Below are positions 1 to 7,035 of a stretch of 20,184 nt of DNA, one piece after another (position 1 is the first letter of the stretch; the number at the start of each line of letters is the position of its first letter). The notes beneath the pieces are model-generated. The model was not told the DNA's origin. It saw nothing but the letters and a program-made list of their open reading frames with translations, and ran no database searches. The stretch spans positions 1 to 20,184 of the forward strand of contig DLKQ01000002.1 of the NCBI GenBank assembly GCA_002477805.1, in the 5' to 3' direction. The DNA comes from Christensenella sp. UBA7584. Lineage in GTDB: Bacteria; Bacillota; Clostridia; Christensenellales; UBA1242. A program made the translations under genes and the position numbers.

Positions 1-81
1 GATTGCAATTAGCCACGCACCGAGAAGCACCAAAACAACGCTTGCAGGATAACCACTTGAAAAAATTGAAAAAATCCCCAC
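1..81 (-). CDS. N-terminus of a probable membrane protein, cut by the window edge
   Basis: Reading leftward from a GTG at 81, 27 codons stay open to the left edge. They encode a short start (MGIFSIFSSGYP) followed by a strongly hydrophobic stretch that looks like a first membrane segment or signal anchor. The GTG is preceded on the same strand by TTAGGAG with a 7-base spacer. A well-spaced promoter lies a further 30 bases upstream, and an in-frame stop at 106-108 limits any longer start. Too little is visible to name a family. That this is a real gene is inferred from the promoter, the Shine-Dalgarno and the hydrophobic reading together. It is divergent from the ylbJ-like gene. Confidence 0.55.
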   Translation of the reverse strand, partial: MGIFSIFSSGYPASVVLVLLGAWLIAI

Positions 82-113
82 AAAATTACTCCTAATAAAA
101 AATAACTATTTTC

Positions 114-142
114 ATTTTATCAAAAAACCATACAAAAAGCAA
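114..142 (-). promoter_or_regulatory. Sigma-A-type promoter for the leftward edge gene
   Basis: On the minus strand, TTGCTT (137-142) and TAAAAT (114-119) are separated by exactly 17 bases. The -10 has an extended TGA in front of it. The expected start of transcription is near 107, giving a leader of about 25 bases that contains the AGGAG before the GTG at 81. Confidence 0.55.
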
Positions 143-192
143 GTAAATAAAGCACTTTGTGCGTTTTTGTTCTACAAAAATATCAACTTTAA

Positions 193-198
193 TATAAT
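193..198 (+). promoter_or_regulatory. TATAAT box immediately before the ylbJ-like start
   Basis: A perfect TATAAT ends only five bases before the ATG at 204. A possible -35 (TTGTTC, 167-172) lies 20 bases upstream, which is wide. If the box is used, transcription would begin at or next to the start codon and the mRNA would be leaderless. This fits the absence of any purine-rich Shine-Dalgarno before the gene. In DNA this rich in A and T the box may also be chance. Confidence 0.3.
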
Positions 199-203
199 AA
201 GTT

Positions 204-1199
204 ATGAAAGCATTTGAAACTAAAAAAACATCTATTTTTTTATCTCTTGTGATTTTTGCAATAATTCTTGCATTTGTTTTCAATCCAGAAACTTATATGC
301 AAAGCACACTAAATGGAATTTTAATTTGGGGCACAGCAGTTCTTCCTGCATTATTCCCATTTTTCTTTCTAACAAAACTTTTAACAAGTTTAAATCTTGT
401 ACAGCAGATTTCACAGATATTTAAGCCCATCACCACCAAATTATTCAATGTTCCTGGTGTATCAAGTTATGTTTTTTTAATGAGTGTAATATCCGGTTAT
501 CCAGTTGGTGTAAAATTAATTTCAGAACTTTACACAAACGGGAAAATTTCTAGGGCAGAAGCAACTAGAATGAGCTCATTTTGTTCAACAAGTGGTCCTC
601 TTTTTATCTTAGGAACAGTTGGGAGCGAACTCTTTCTCTGCAGAGGTGCAGGACTCGTTATGCTAACCTCGCATATTTTAGGTGCTTTTTTAAATGGACT
701 TTTATACAGGAAATACAAACTAAAAGAAAATGAATACGCTCAAACAAAAATAAAAAAAGAAGAGAAGATAGACAACATACTTGGCACAACAATTTATGAC
801 TCTGTTATTTCAATCTTAATTGTTGGTAGTTATGTTGCACTATTTTTTATGATTATTGATGTTTTAACAAACTTTCACATTCTGTCTTTCTTTAGTGATA
901 TTTTCAACAGAATTTTTGAACTTTTTGGAATTTGTGATGATGTAGGCAGAGGTATTTCAAGTGGAATCATTGAGGTAACAAGAGGTTGTGTTGACCTATC
1001 AACAAGCGGAGCAACAATAAAAATTTTAACCATACTTGCTACAGGTCTAATTTCTTGGGGAGGGCTTTCAATTCATTTTCAAGCACTAACTTTTTTGCAG
1101 AAAAGCAAAATAAAAGTGAGTGTCTACTTTTTACAAAAATTCACTCACTCAATTTTTTCAACAATTTTAGCAACAGTTTTATCACTAATCTTCCTCTAA
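204..1199 (+). CDS. ylbJ: YlbJ-like sporulation integral membrane protein
   Basis: A 331-residue polytopic membrane protein that resembles YlbJ of spore-forming Bacillota, a relative of nucleoside-recognition (Gate-domain) membrane proteins. The recognisable core is LPALFPFFFL (residues 47-56), SGYPVGVKL (97-105) and the Ser/Gly-rich segment FCSTSGPLFILGTVG (126-140). Several hydrophobic helices lie on either side of a charged cytoplasmic-looking loop at about 170-190. In Bacillus, ylbJ is a mother-cell gene needed for resistant spores; its substrate is not established. The ATG at 204 is preferred because the next methionine (residue 32) would remove the first helix, but no Shine-Dalgarno precedes it. 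The gene runs convergently into the next gene, with a 15-base overlap of the 3' ends and no visible terminator. The family call is from motif recall; a more general Gate-domain transporter is the alternative. Confidence 0.75.
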   Translation: MKAFETKKTSIFLSLVIFAIILAFVFNPETYMQSTLNGILIWGTAVLPALFPFFFLTKLLTSLNLVQQISQIFKPITTKLFNVPGVSSYVFLMSVISGYPVGVKLISELYTNGKISRAEATRMSSFCSTSGPLFILGTVGSELFLCRGAGLVMLTSHILGAFLNGLLYRKYKLKENEYAQTKIKKEEKIDNILGTTIYDSVISILIVGSYVALFFMIIDVLTNFHILSFFSDIFNRIFELFGICDDVGRGISSGIIEVTRGCVDLSTSGATIKILTILATGLISWGGLSIHFQALTFLQKSKIKVSVYFLQKFTHSIFSTILATVLSLIFL

Positions 1200-1964
1200 T
1201 TCGCTATAAAATTTAATCAGTCTTTCCTGCAATTCTTGATTATAAAACCTTATACTCTTTATCGGCGCGATAAGGTTATTTAAACTAATAAGTAACGCAT
1301 TTAAGATTTTTAAATTACAAATATCAATACTTGTTAAAAGAGCTTCAATAGTTATATTAATATCACACTTTCTGTCTTCTTTAACCTTTGGGTCAGTATT
1401 CACAATCTCTTTAATTTGTGTGAAAATAGTTGAAATGTCATCGAAAAACTCTCCAAAAACACCTTTCTTTTTAATTAATTCATCGCTCTCTTCCTCGGTG
1501 ATTTCTTCAGTTTCACAAGTCTCAGCTTTCTTCTCACCATAACTAACCATATCACAAAGTGCATCTCTAAATGGGAAAATCATTGTATAAACAAAATTAG
1601 AAAATCCGTAAGACAAATCACCTATTTCATTTATAAAGAAATCACGTATAAAACTATGTAAATCAAGTTGATGCGTGTCTATTGCACTAAGAATATTATA
1701 AACTAATGCTACAAGCTTGGTTTTATCATCAGGAAGTTTGAAATATAGCGTTTTAAGTTCATTTTTGACTTGTGCTTTACTAAACTCGCTTTCAAAGTTA
1801 AAATTAATTAAAGTTTCACCAACTGCTGAAATAAGCTCTGAGCTTGACGTAATACACTTCAAAATTTTACCTATTTTTGAATCAGCTAATATAAGTTTTG
1901 CGTTTGTCATATCTGTGCAAGCATTGTAAAATTCTTCTATTTTTTTGTCCATAACATTTTCCAT
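1185..1964 (-). CDS. Uncharacterised 259-residue protein
   Basis: I do not recognise this protein. It is predicted to be mostly helical and soluble, with no signal peptide, and begins MENVMDKKIEEFYN. A moderately hydrophobic segment lies near residues 120-140 (FSNFVYTMIFPFRDALCDMV). A very acidic linker follows at about 147-162 (Glu/Thr-rich), then a helical C-terminal part rich in Ile, Leu and Asn. Five cysteines are spread through it without a clear metal-binding spacing. The ATG at 1964 is supported by GGGGAA five bases upstream, and a good promoter lies about 30 bases further back. The 3' end overlaps the convergent ylbJ-like gene by 15 bases. It shares a divergent intergenic region with the DUF4364 gene. 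No function is assigned. Confidence 0.8.
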   Translation of the reverse strand: MENVMDKKIEEFYNACTDMTNAKLILADSKIGKILKCITSSSELISAVGETLINFNFESEFSKAQVKNELKTLYFKLPDDKTKLVALVYNILSAIDTHQLDLHSFIRDFFINEIGDLSYGFSNFVYTMIFPFRDALCDMVSYGEKKAETCETEEITEEESDELIKKKGVFGEFFDDISTIFTQIKEIVNTDPKVKEDRKCDINITIEALLTSIDICNLKILNALLISLNNLIAPIKSIRFYNQELQERLIKFYSELEED

Positions 1965-1994
1965 AAAAATTCCCCATTTGTTTATTCTAGCTTT

Positions 1995-2023
1995 ATTTTA
2001 GCATATAAAAATTAAATAACCAA
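1995..2023 (-). promoter_or_regulatory. Sigma-A-type promoter for the 259-residue orphan gene
   Basis: On the minus strand, TTGGTT (2018-2023) and TAAAAT (1995-2000) are separated by 17 bases, with an extended TGC just before the -10. The predicted mRNA starts near 1988 and carries GGGGAA before the ATG at 1964. Confidence 0.5.
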
Positions 2024-2065
2024 ACGAATTTTGCATATTTTTTAACATTTTTACATTGTTTTTGT

Positions 2066-2094
2066 TTGTCAGACTAAAAAAAGTGTGCTATAAT
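2066..2094 (+). promoter_or_regulatory. Strong sigma-A-type promoter for DUF4364-TSCPD
   Basis: TTGTCA (2066-2071), a 17-base spacer and TATAAT (2089-2094), with an extended -10 TGC at 2086-2088. This is one of the best consensus matches in the window. The start of transcription should be near 2101, leaving a short leader with AAGGAGG (2109-2115) before the TTG start at 2124. Confidence 0.7.
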
Positions 2095-2106
2095 TAACTC
2101 ACACTT
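2081..2106. promoter_or_regulatory. Inverted repeat around the -10, possible operator
   Basis: AAGTGTG (2081-2087) and CACACTT (2100-2106) are perfect 7-base inverted arms with a 12-base spacer that contains the whole TATAAT box. A dimeric repressor bound here would block the promoter. The adjacent DUF4364 protein may carry a winged-helix fold and is an obvious candidate for self-regulation, but that link is inference. Confidence 0.35.
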
Positions 2107-2123
2107 ACAAGGAGGAAAAATTT

Positions 2124-2675
2124 TTGAAAGAAACTTTTTCAGATAATGACACCGAAACAAAATTAATTCTTCTTTATATGCTTGAGCAAATAGAGATTCC
2201 ACTTAATGAACAATTTATTTTTGATATTTGCACCACAAGAAATTCGTGGATTAATTATATGGAATGTAAAGCTGTGTTTCCAGAACTTTTAAAGTTTAAT
2301 ATGATTTTCTCTCCAGATACTAGTGAAAACAAAAGGTATACACTAACAGCACTGGGTAGAAATTGCGTTAATTCATTTTATAATGAAATTCCAGAAACTG
2401 TTCGTGAAGAAGTTTCAACTTTTTGCAAGAACAACAGAATGTACTTTAAAAGACTGCAAGAATATGTTGCTGATTTCAAAAAGAATGCAGATGGCACCTA
2501 TATGGTTAGAATGAGAATTATTGATTCAACATCAAACATTCCAACATTTGAAATTACAATAAATTTACAAACAAGAACCGAAGCTGTAAAAGCTGTCGAA
2601 TTATGGCCACAAAGAGCACCAAATTTTTATGAATTTGTTTACTCTAACCTGTTAGATTGGGCAAAAGGAGAATAA
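2124..2675 (+). CDS. DUF4364 family protein
   Basis: A 183-residue protein that resembles the DUF4364 family found mainly in Clostridia. The N-terminal part (about 8-95) reads like a winged helix: a helix ending LLYMLEQIEIPLNEQFIFDI, a WINYMECK recognition-type helix, then a strand-turn-strand around NKRYTLTALGRNCVNSF. The C-terminal part (about 110-180) is beta-rich, with the strands GTYMVRMRIIDS and PTFEITINLQT. Translation starts at TTG 2124, fixed by AAGGAGG eight bases upstream. The function of the family is unknown; a DNA-binding role is inferred from the fold-like pattern only. The stop at 2673-2675 is followed after two bases by the TSCPD gene, whose Shine-Dalgarno (AAAGGAG, 2664-2670) lies inside this gene, so the two are co-transcribed and probably translationally coupled. 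Confidence 0.8.
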   Translation: MKETFSDNDTETKLILLYMLEQIEIPLNEQFIFDICTTRNSWINYMECKAVFPELLKFNMIFSPDTSENKRYTLTALGRNCVNSFYNEIPETVREEVSTFCKNNRMYFKRLQEYVADFKKNADGTYMVRMRIIDSTSNIPTFEITINLQTRTEAVKAVELWPQRAPNFYEFVYSNLLDWAKGE

Positions 2676-2677
2676 AA

Positions 2678-3016
2678 ATGGAATCATTTAGAACCAACGG
2701 AACTTGCTCCAGACAGATTTTGTTTGAAGTAGATGAAAACAATATTTTAACTGATGTAAAATTTATTGGAGGTTGTGCTGGAGGACTTCAGGCAATTTCA
2801 AAACTTACCTGTGGAAAAAAAGTTGAAGATGTCATTAATATTTGTCAAGGTATAAAATGTAAAAATGGAACAAGTTGTCCAGACCAACTTGCTGAAGCTT
2901 TAAAACATTATTTAAAACAAAAAGCTGACAAGCAAGCTGGAATTTTTCCAACAAAACGCGGGCGTCCTCAGGTTCTAAATCTAAACATTCATATTGTAAA
3001 AATAAAAGATGATTAA
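2678..3016 (+). CDS. TSCPD-domain protein with an RGRP-containing C-terminal tail
   Basis: A 112-residue protein of the TSCPD (TIGR03905-like) type. The signature GTSCPDQLAEAL covers residues 64-75, and GGCAGGLQAI (31-40) is the other conserved stretch. Cysteines lie at 10, 33, 45, 56, 61 and 67, suggesting metal binding. Related TSCPD domains occur at the C-terminus of some ribonucleotide reductases; the stand-alone protein has no established role. I chose ATG 2678 because AAAGGAG ends seven bases before it; an in-frame TTG at 2657 has no such signal and would overlap the DUF4364 gene. The family core normally ends about residue 80. Here some 30 residues follow, containing KRGRP (93-97), the core of an AT-hook, then a hydrophobic strand and an acidic end. 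The gene is closed by a terminator. Confidence 0.8.
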   Translation: MESFRTNGTCSRQILFEVDENNILTDVKFIGGCAGGLQAISKLTCGKKVEDVINICQGIKCKNGTSCPDQLAEALKHYLKQKADKQAGIFPTKRGRPQVLNLNIHIVKIKDD

Positions 3017-3021
3017 CTAAA

Positions 3022-3049
3022 AAAGGTATCACAAAAAAGTGATACCTTT
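3022..3049. terminator. Bidirectional intrinsic terminator
   Basis: An 11-base perfect stem, AAAGGTATCAC (3022-3032) with GTGATACCTTT (3039-3049), around a six-A loop. A T-rich run follows on both strands. It sits six bases after the TSCPD stop and about 40 bases beyond the leftward ASCH gene, so it can end both transcripts. Confidence 0.85.
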
Positions 3050-3088
3050 CCGTTTTGTTTTAATAATTATTAGTTTTAAAACGCTTTT

Positions 3089-3436
3089 TTACATAACTAA
3101 TAACTTTACTTTTATCGCAATAACACCATATTTTACTTCATCTTCTACAGTGTAAAACTCATAGTAAGCATCAACAACCTCTTCAACATTTTTATTTATA
3201 AAACCAACTTTTTCAATTGGAAGAGTTTTTGCCATCTCTTTGAACGAGTTAAAGTATATTAAATCTTTAACAACTGTATCAACCTTTTCATCTAAATTTG
3301 TTTCTTTTCTGAAAACAATAATATCACCAACATTTATCAGTTGCCTTTTTTCATCATTTAACCTTATTTCATAAATTTTCTTTCCATCTTTAATCATATT
3401 AAAATATTTTTCTCTTAATTTCATATTATGAACCAT
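3089..3436 (-). CDS. ASCH-domain (PUA-like) protein
   Basis: A 115-residue single-domain protein of the ASCH type, a PUA-like beta barrel associated with RNA binding or nucleotide processing. The characteristic run is YFNMIKDGKKIYEIRLNDEK (residues 11-30), followed by GDIIVF (37-42), a variable middle, and the C-terminal strand KYGVIAIKVK (103-112). The conserved Lys/Glu/Arg of the GKKxYEIRL motif, which form the pocket in characterised ASCH proteins, are all present. The ATG at 3436 follows AAGGAG by nine bases; a second ATG four codons on has no separate site. It lies 81 bases downstream of ftsW but has its own promoter, so it is probably not obligatorily tied to the cell-wall operon. The specific substrate cannot be told from sequence. 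Confidence 0.8.
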   Translation of the reverse strand: MVHNMKLREKYFNMIKDGKKIYEIRLNDEKRQLINVGDIIVFRKETNLDEKVDTVVKDLIYFNSFKEMAKTLPIEKVGFINKNVEEVVDAYYEFYTVEDEVKYGVIAIKVKLLVM

Positions 3437-3464
3437 AAAACACTCTCCTTTTAATATTTCAGTT

Positions 3465-3492
3465 ATTATAACATAAATTCAAATAATTACAA
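3465..3492 (-). promoter_or_regulatory. Promoter for the ASCH gene
   Basis: On the minus strand, TTGTAA (3487-3492), a 16-base spacer and TATAAT (3465-3470) with an extended TGT. It lies in the 81-base gap after ftsW, where I found no convincing terminator, so read-through from the cell-wall operon is also possible. Confidence 0.55.
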
Positions 3493-3517
3493 AAAATAGA
3501 GTATTCTTTCGTCTTTT

Positions 3518-4687
3518 TTATTTTGATGCGTTAAGGTTCAAAATTTTCTTGTCACCAACATTTATTTGAAACAAGTTTGATACTTGTGACTGCCTATGAA
3601 TATTAAGAAGCACACCAATGCTTGCTAAAAACACAACTAAACTAGTACTTCCAGCACTCATAAGAGGAAGTGGTAACCCTGTTGGCGGAACAAGTCCTGT
3701 TACAACAGCAACATTTAAAACAACCTGAATTGCAATTATACTAGTAACCCCTGTCGCCAAATAACAACCAAATCGAGTATTTGCCTTTTTTGCTATACCA
3801 AGACCGCTTACAATCAGAATTGTAAATAAAACTAAAACAAAAATTGCCCCAACAAGCCCAAGTTCTTCTCCAATTATTGAAAAAATAAAATCACTTTCAC
3901 TAAAAGGCAAAAAGGAATATTTAGCCCTTGAGTTGAAGAGTCCAACTCCAAACCACCCACCAGAACCAAGAGAGTAAAGAGACTGAATTAACTGAAATCC
4001 CTCACCTTGTGGACTTGCCCACGGGTCAAGAAAAGCAACAATTCTTTTCATACGATAAGGCTCAATTAAAATAAGTATTGGTATTGCACATAAAATTGGA
4101 ACCCCAAGCGAGTAGAGGTGCTTTAATTTCATTCCACCAACAAGTAACATTACTATCATAACTGAACCTAAACAAATAGTAATAGACATATTTGGTTCTA
4201 GCATAATCAAAACGCACATACAAAATCCAGCACAAAGTACGGGTAGAGAACCTTTAAATGTGTTCATTTTATCTCTTTTTTCTGCCATATAACTTGCACA
4301 AAAGACTATAAAACAAAATTTTGCAATTTCACTAGCCTGAAAGCTAAAAAAACCAAATCCAACCCATCGCCTTGCTCCATAGTTTTCAATTCCCACACCT
4401 GGAATAAACACCAAAGCTAAGAACAAAAAACCAACAGCAAGTGTTATATATTTAAATCTTTTGAGAATTTTGTAATCAGTAAAATAACAAAATACCAAAG
4501 CTAAAAAACCCAAAACAGCGCCTATTATTTGCTTTTCCGCAAAAAACATTGAATTTCCATATGTTTTAAGTGCTGAGTAGCTTGATGCTGAATAAATCAT
4601 TAAAACTCCAAGCACTACTAAAGCAATTGCAGGCAACAAAACTCCTAAATTTACACTATGCCTACCCTTGAAGAAAAAGCTTTTCAT
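3518..4687 (-). CDS. ftsW: SEDS-family peptidoglycan polymerase FtsW/SpoVE
   Basis: A 389-residue multi-spanning membrane protein of the SEDS family, the glycan polymerases that use lipid II. Visible landmarks are GARRWVGF (104-111), QASE (117-120), EPNMS (164-168, with Asn where many members have Asp), DPW (221-223), the extracytoplasmic loop ending SESDFIFS, and the C-terminal PPTGLPLPLMSAGSTS. Asp266 in that SDFIF segment aligns with the catalytic aspartate of RodA/FtsW. About ten membrane helices fit the usual topology, and the length is normal. The ATG at 4687 overlaps the murD stop as ATGA, so translation is coupled. Position after murD matches Bacillus spoVE and ftsW in many dcw clusters. 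With a single SEDS gene here, division and sporulation roles cannot be separated. murG does not follow. Confidence 0.93.
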   Translation of the reverse strand: MKSFFFKGRHSVNLGVLLPAIALVVLGVLMIYSASSYSALKTYGNSMFFAEKQIIGAVLGFLALVFCYFTDYKILKRFKYITLAVGFLFLALVFIPGVGIENYGARRWVGFGFFSFQASEIAKFCFIVFCASYMAEKRDKMNTFKGSLPVLCAGFCMCVLIMLEPNMSITICLGSVMIVMLLVGGMKLKHLYSLGVPILCAIPILILIEPYRMKRIVAFLDPWASPQGEGFQLIQSLYSLGSGGWFGVGLFNSRAKYSFLPFSESDFIFSIIGEELGLVGAIFVLVLFTILIVSGLGIAKKANTRFGCYLATGVTSIIAIQVVLNVAVVTGLVPPTGLPLPLMSAGSTSLVVFLASIGVLLNIHRQSQVSNLFQINVGDKKILNLNASK

Positions 4688-6027
4688 TCCTTTAATTCCT
4701 TTACAAGATATTTAAAAAACGCACCCCTTTCTTCATAGTTTTTAAATTCATCAAAGCTTGCCGTTGCAGGTGATAATAAAACAACTTCATTCCCATTAAG
4801 ATTTTTTACAGCAAAATCAAAGGCAGATTCTAAATTTTCTTCTTGAGAAATATTTTTAAATCCAAAACTGGTACCGTGAGTATAAATCTTTTTTCCGCAA
4901 GCACCAAATGTTATGATTTTTACAACATTTTTTGGAAGTTTACTAAAAAGTACTGAAAAGTTTTCACCCTTGTCACTTCCACCCAAAAGTAGCACAATAT
5001 CTTCAGAAAAACTATTAACAGCAGTTAATGTAGAGTGAATATTTGTTGCTTTTGAATCATTATAAAACTTTACATTACCCAAACAGCCAACATATTCTAT
5101 CCTATGTTCTAGCCCTTTAAAGTTAGAGATTGCTTTCGAAATATCCGCAATACTAACACCATACCCCCTTGCAATCAAGACTGCACACATAACATTTAAT
5201 TTATTATGATTTCCGACTAGTTTAAGGTCTTTTAAACTAACACTTTCTTCAATCTTTCCATTTTTTACAAAGCATATTTCATTTTTTTTTAAATATGCTC
5301 CGTCAATCAAATCTGGAAGTTTTGAAAGAGAAAAATATATTTTTTTGCAATTCAAATTTTCTAAACCACTTCTCAGTAAATCATCATCAAAATTTAAAAC
5401 AGCAATATCATCTTGTGAAAAATTTTTAAAAATGTTTAATTTTGCAAGAAAATACTCTTCAAAATTTTTATATCTATCCAAATGGTCTGGTGCTATATTC
5501 AAAAATCCAACTATTTTTGGCTTAAAAGTTTTAATATTCTCAAGTTGAAAATTACTTGCTTCACAAACAGCCACACTATCATTTTTCATTTTTTGCACTT
5601 CAGAGCAAAACGCTGTGCCGATATTTCCAACTACAAAAACATCTTTTTTTGATATTTTTAACATTTCGCCCAAAAGAGTTGTCGTGGTAGTTTTTCCATT
5701 TGTTCCAGTTATTGCCAAAACATCACAATGGCAAAATTGAAATCCGAGTTCTAATTCACTTATCACATCAATTCCATATTTAGAAGCAATTTGGCTATAT
5801 CTATCTTTTTTCACACCAGGACTAACTACAATTTTGTCTATCTGTTTCAATACTTTTTTTGATAGTTTTTTTATAATTGTCACGCACGAACAAACAAGTC
5901 CCGAATTTGAAATTTCTTTTACATATTTTTTATCGTCATCAAAAGCAAAAACATTTTCTCCCTTTTCGCATAACAGATTGCAAGACGAAATTCCACTCTT
6001 TGCAAGACCTAAAACCAAATAGTTCAT
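4684..6027 (-). CDS. murD: UDP-N-acetylmuramoyl-L-alanine--D-glutamate ligase
   Basis: MurD adds D-glutamate to UDP-MurNAc-L-Ala in the cytoplasm, using ATP. The 447-residue protein is full length with the three Mur-ligase domains. There is an N-terminal Rossmann-like domain starting VLGLAKSG. The central ATPase domain has the P-loop GTNGKTTTT (108-116) and NIAPDHLDRY (177-186, catalytic His region). The C-terminal domain has LEHRIEYV (306-313), NDSKATN (323-329) and LLLGGSDKG (346-354). GNHNKLNVM (272-280) is also typical. The ATG at 6027 follows AAGGAG by six bases. The gene begins nine bases after mraY and overlaps ftsW by four bases, so it is an internal gene of the dcw operon. No key residue appears to be missing. 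Confidence 0.96.
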   Translation of the reverse strand: MNYLVLGLAKSGISSCNLLCEKGENVFAFDDDKKYVKEISNSGLVCSCVTIIKKLSKKVLKQIDKIVVSPGVKKDRYSQIASKYGIDVISELELGFQFCHCDVLAITGTNGKTTTTTLLGEMLKISKKDVFVVGNIGTAFCSEVQKMKNDSVAVCEASNFQLENIKTFKPKIVGFLNIAPDHLDRYKNFEEYFLAKLNIFKNFSQDDIAVLNFDDDLLRSGLENLNCKKIYFSLSKLPDLIDGAYLKKNEICFVKNGKIEESVSLKDLKLVGNHNKLNVMCAVLIARGYGVSIADISKAISNFKGLEHRIEYVGCLGNVKFYNDSKATNIHSTLTAVNSFSEDIVLLLGGSDKGENFSVLFSKLPKNVVKIITFGACGKKIYTHGTSFGFKNISQEENLESAFDFAVKNLNGNEVVLLSPATASFDEFKNYEERGAFFKYLVKELKE

Positions 6028-6036
6028 AAAATCTCC

Positions 6037-7035
6037 TTAAAGCAAGCAAAGAGCAATAGCACCCCCACTTGCAATTATTGTTGTTATTATATATATGACA
6101 ACAATTTTACATTCATTCACACCTTTTTTTTCAAAATGATGATGAAGCGGAGCCATTAGAAAAACTCTTTTTTTAGTTTTCTTATAATAAACAACCTGAA
6201 TTATATCACTAACAGCGCTAAGTACAAAAGTAATACAAATTAAAGGAAGAACTAAAAGCTCGCCACAAAAGCTGGCAATAGCGCAAAGGACTCCTCCCAA
6301 AGCTAGCGAACCCGTGTCTCCCATAAAAATCTTAGCTGGATAACTGTTAAAACATAAAAATGCAAGTATTCCACCAGCAACACAAACAGCGAGCATTGCA
6401 AGATTTTTCAACTCTTGTTGATAAGCGAGATTTGCACCCATTTCTGAAACACTAGAAAAAGTTATCATACAAATTCCTGAAAGAGCAAGAATCGCAACAA
6501 AACTAACCCCTCCAGCAAGCCCATCGAGACCATCTGTTAAATTCGCACTATTTGTCATTGCCAAAAAAGCAACAATTGTTAGTGGTATTATCCACCAAGA
6601 AATATTTACCTCACAAAGTCCCCAAGGCAAATACATCTGACCACCGAGAAAGGCATTTTTCCACACGAACACAGCAACCAAAGCAGCAATGCCAGCTTGT
6701 CCAATAATTTTTTGATAAGGCTTGAGCCCCAAGTTTTTGTGTGTTTTAATTTTTATAAAATCATCTAAAAAGCCCAAAATCCCATATGCAAAAAATATAC
6801 CAAGAGCAACAAGAGCTAGACTGCTTGAACCATTTTGGAAAAAAAGAAAACTTAAACTTGCAACTAAAAATATAACACCGCCTAAAGTTGGTGTTCCATC
6901 TTTTTGTTTGTGAGCTTCAACATAATGAAGTATGGTTTGTCCTGCTTTAGCCTTTTTCGCAAGCTTTATAACTAAAGGTGAAATCAAAATTCCTATAGCA
7001 AAAGCAGTGAGGAAAGCTACAAAAAGCATCAACAT
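6037..7035 (-). CDS. mraY: Phospho-N-acetylmuramoyl-pentapeptide-transferase
   Basis: MraY transfers phospho-MurNAc-pentapeptide to undecaprenyl phosphate, making lipid I at the inner face of the membrane. The 332-residue protein has the expected ten or so membrane helices. Every catalytic motif is present: GTPTLGG (47-53), the metal-binding DD pair (91-92) in FLDDFIK, NLTDGLDGL (165-173), MGDTGSLALGG (238-248) and the HHH loop APLHHHFE (295-302). The ATG at 7035 overlaps the murE stop by seven bases and has AAGGAG 11 bases upstream. An internal ATG at 7029 would be further from that site. Order murE-mraY-murD is the standard dcw arrangement. Confidence 0.97.
   Translation of the reverse strand: MLMLFVAFLTAFAIGILISPLVIKLAKKAKAGQTILHYVEAHKQKDGTPTLGGVIFLVASLSFLFFQNGSSSLALVALGIFFAYGILGFLDDFIKIKTHKNLGLKPYQKIIGQAGIAALVAVFVWKNAFLGGQMYLPWGLCEVNISWWIIPLTIVAFLAMTNSANLTDGLDGLAGGVSFVAILALSGICMITFSSVSEMGANLAYQQELKNLAMLAVCVAGGILAFLCFNSYPAKIFMGDTGSLALGGVLCAIASFCGELLVLPLICITFVLSAVSDIIQVVYYKKTKKRVFLMAPLHHHFEKKGVNECKIVVIYIITTIIASGGAIALCLL

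Noticed and set aside
3067..3103. Inverted repeat TTATTAGTT/AACTAATAA as ASCH terminator
   Set aside because: Purely AT arms, a 19-base loop, partly inside the coding sequence and without a following T run; the hairpin at 3022-3049 is much better.
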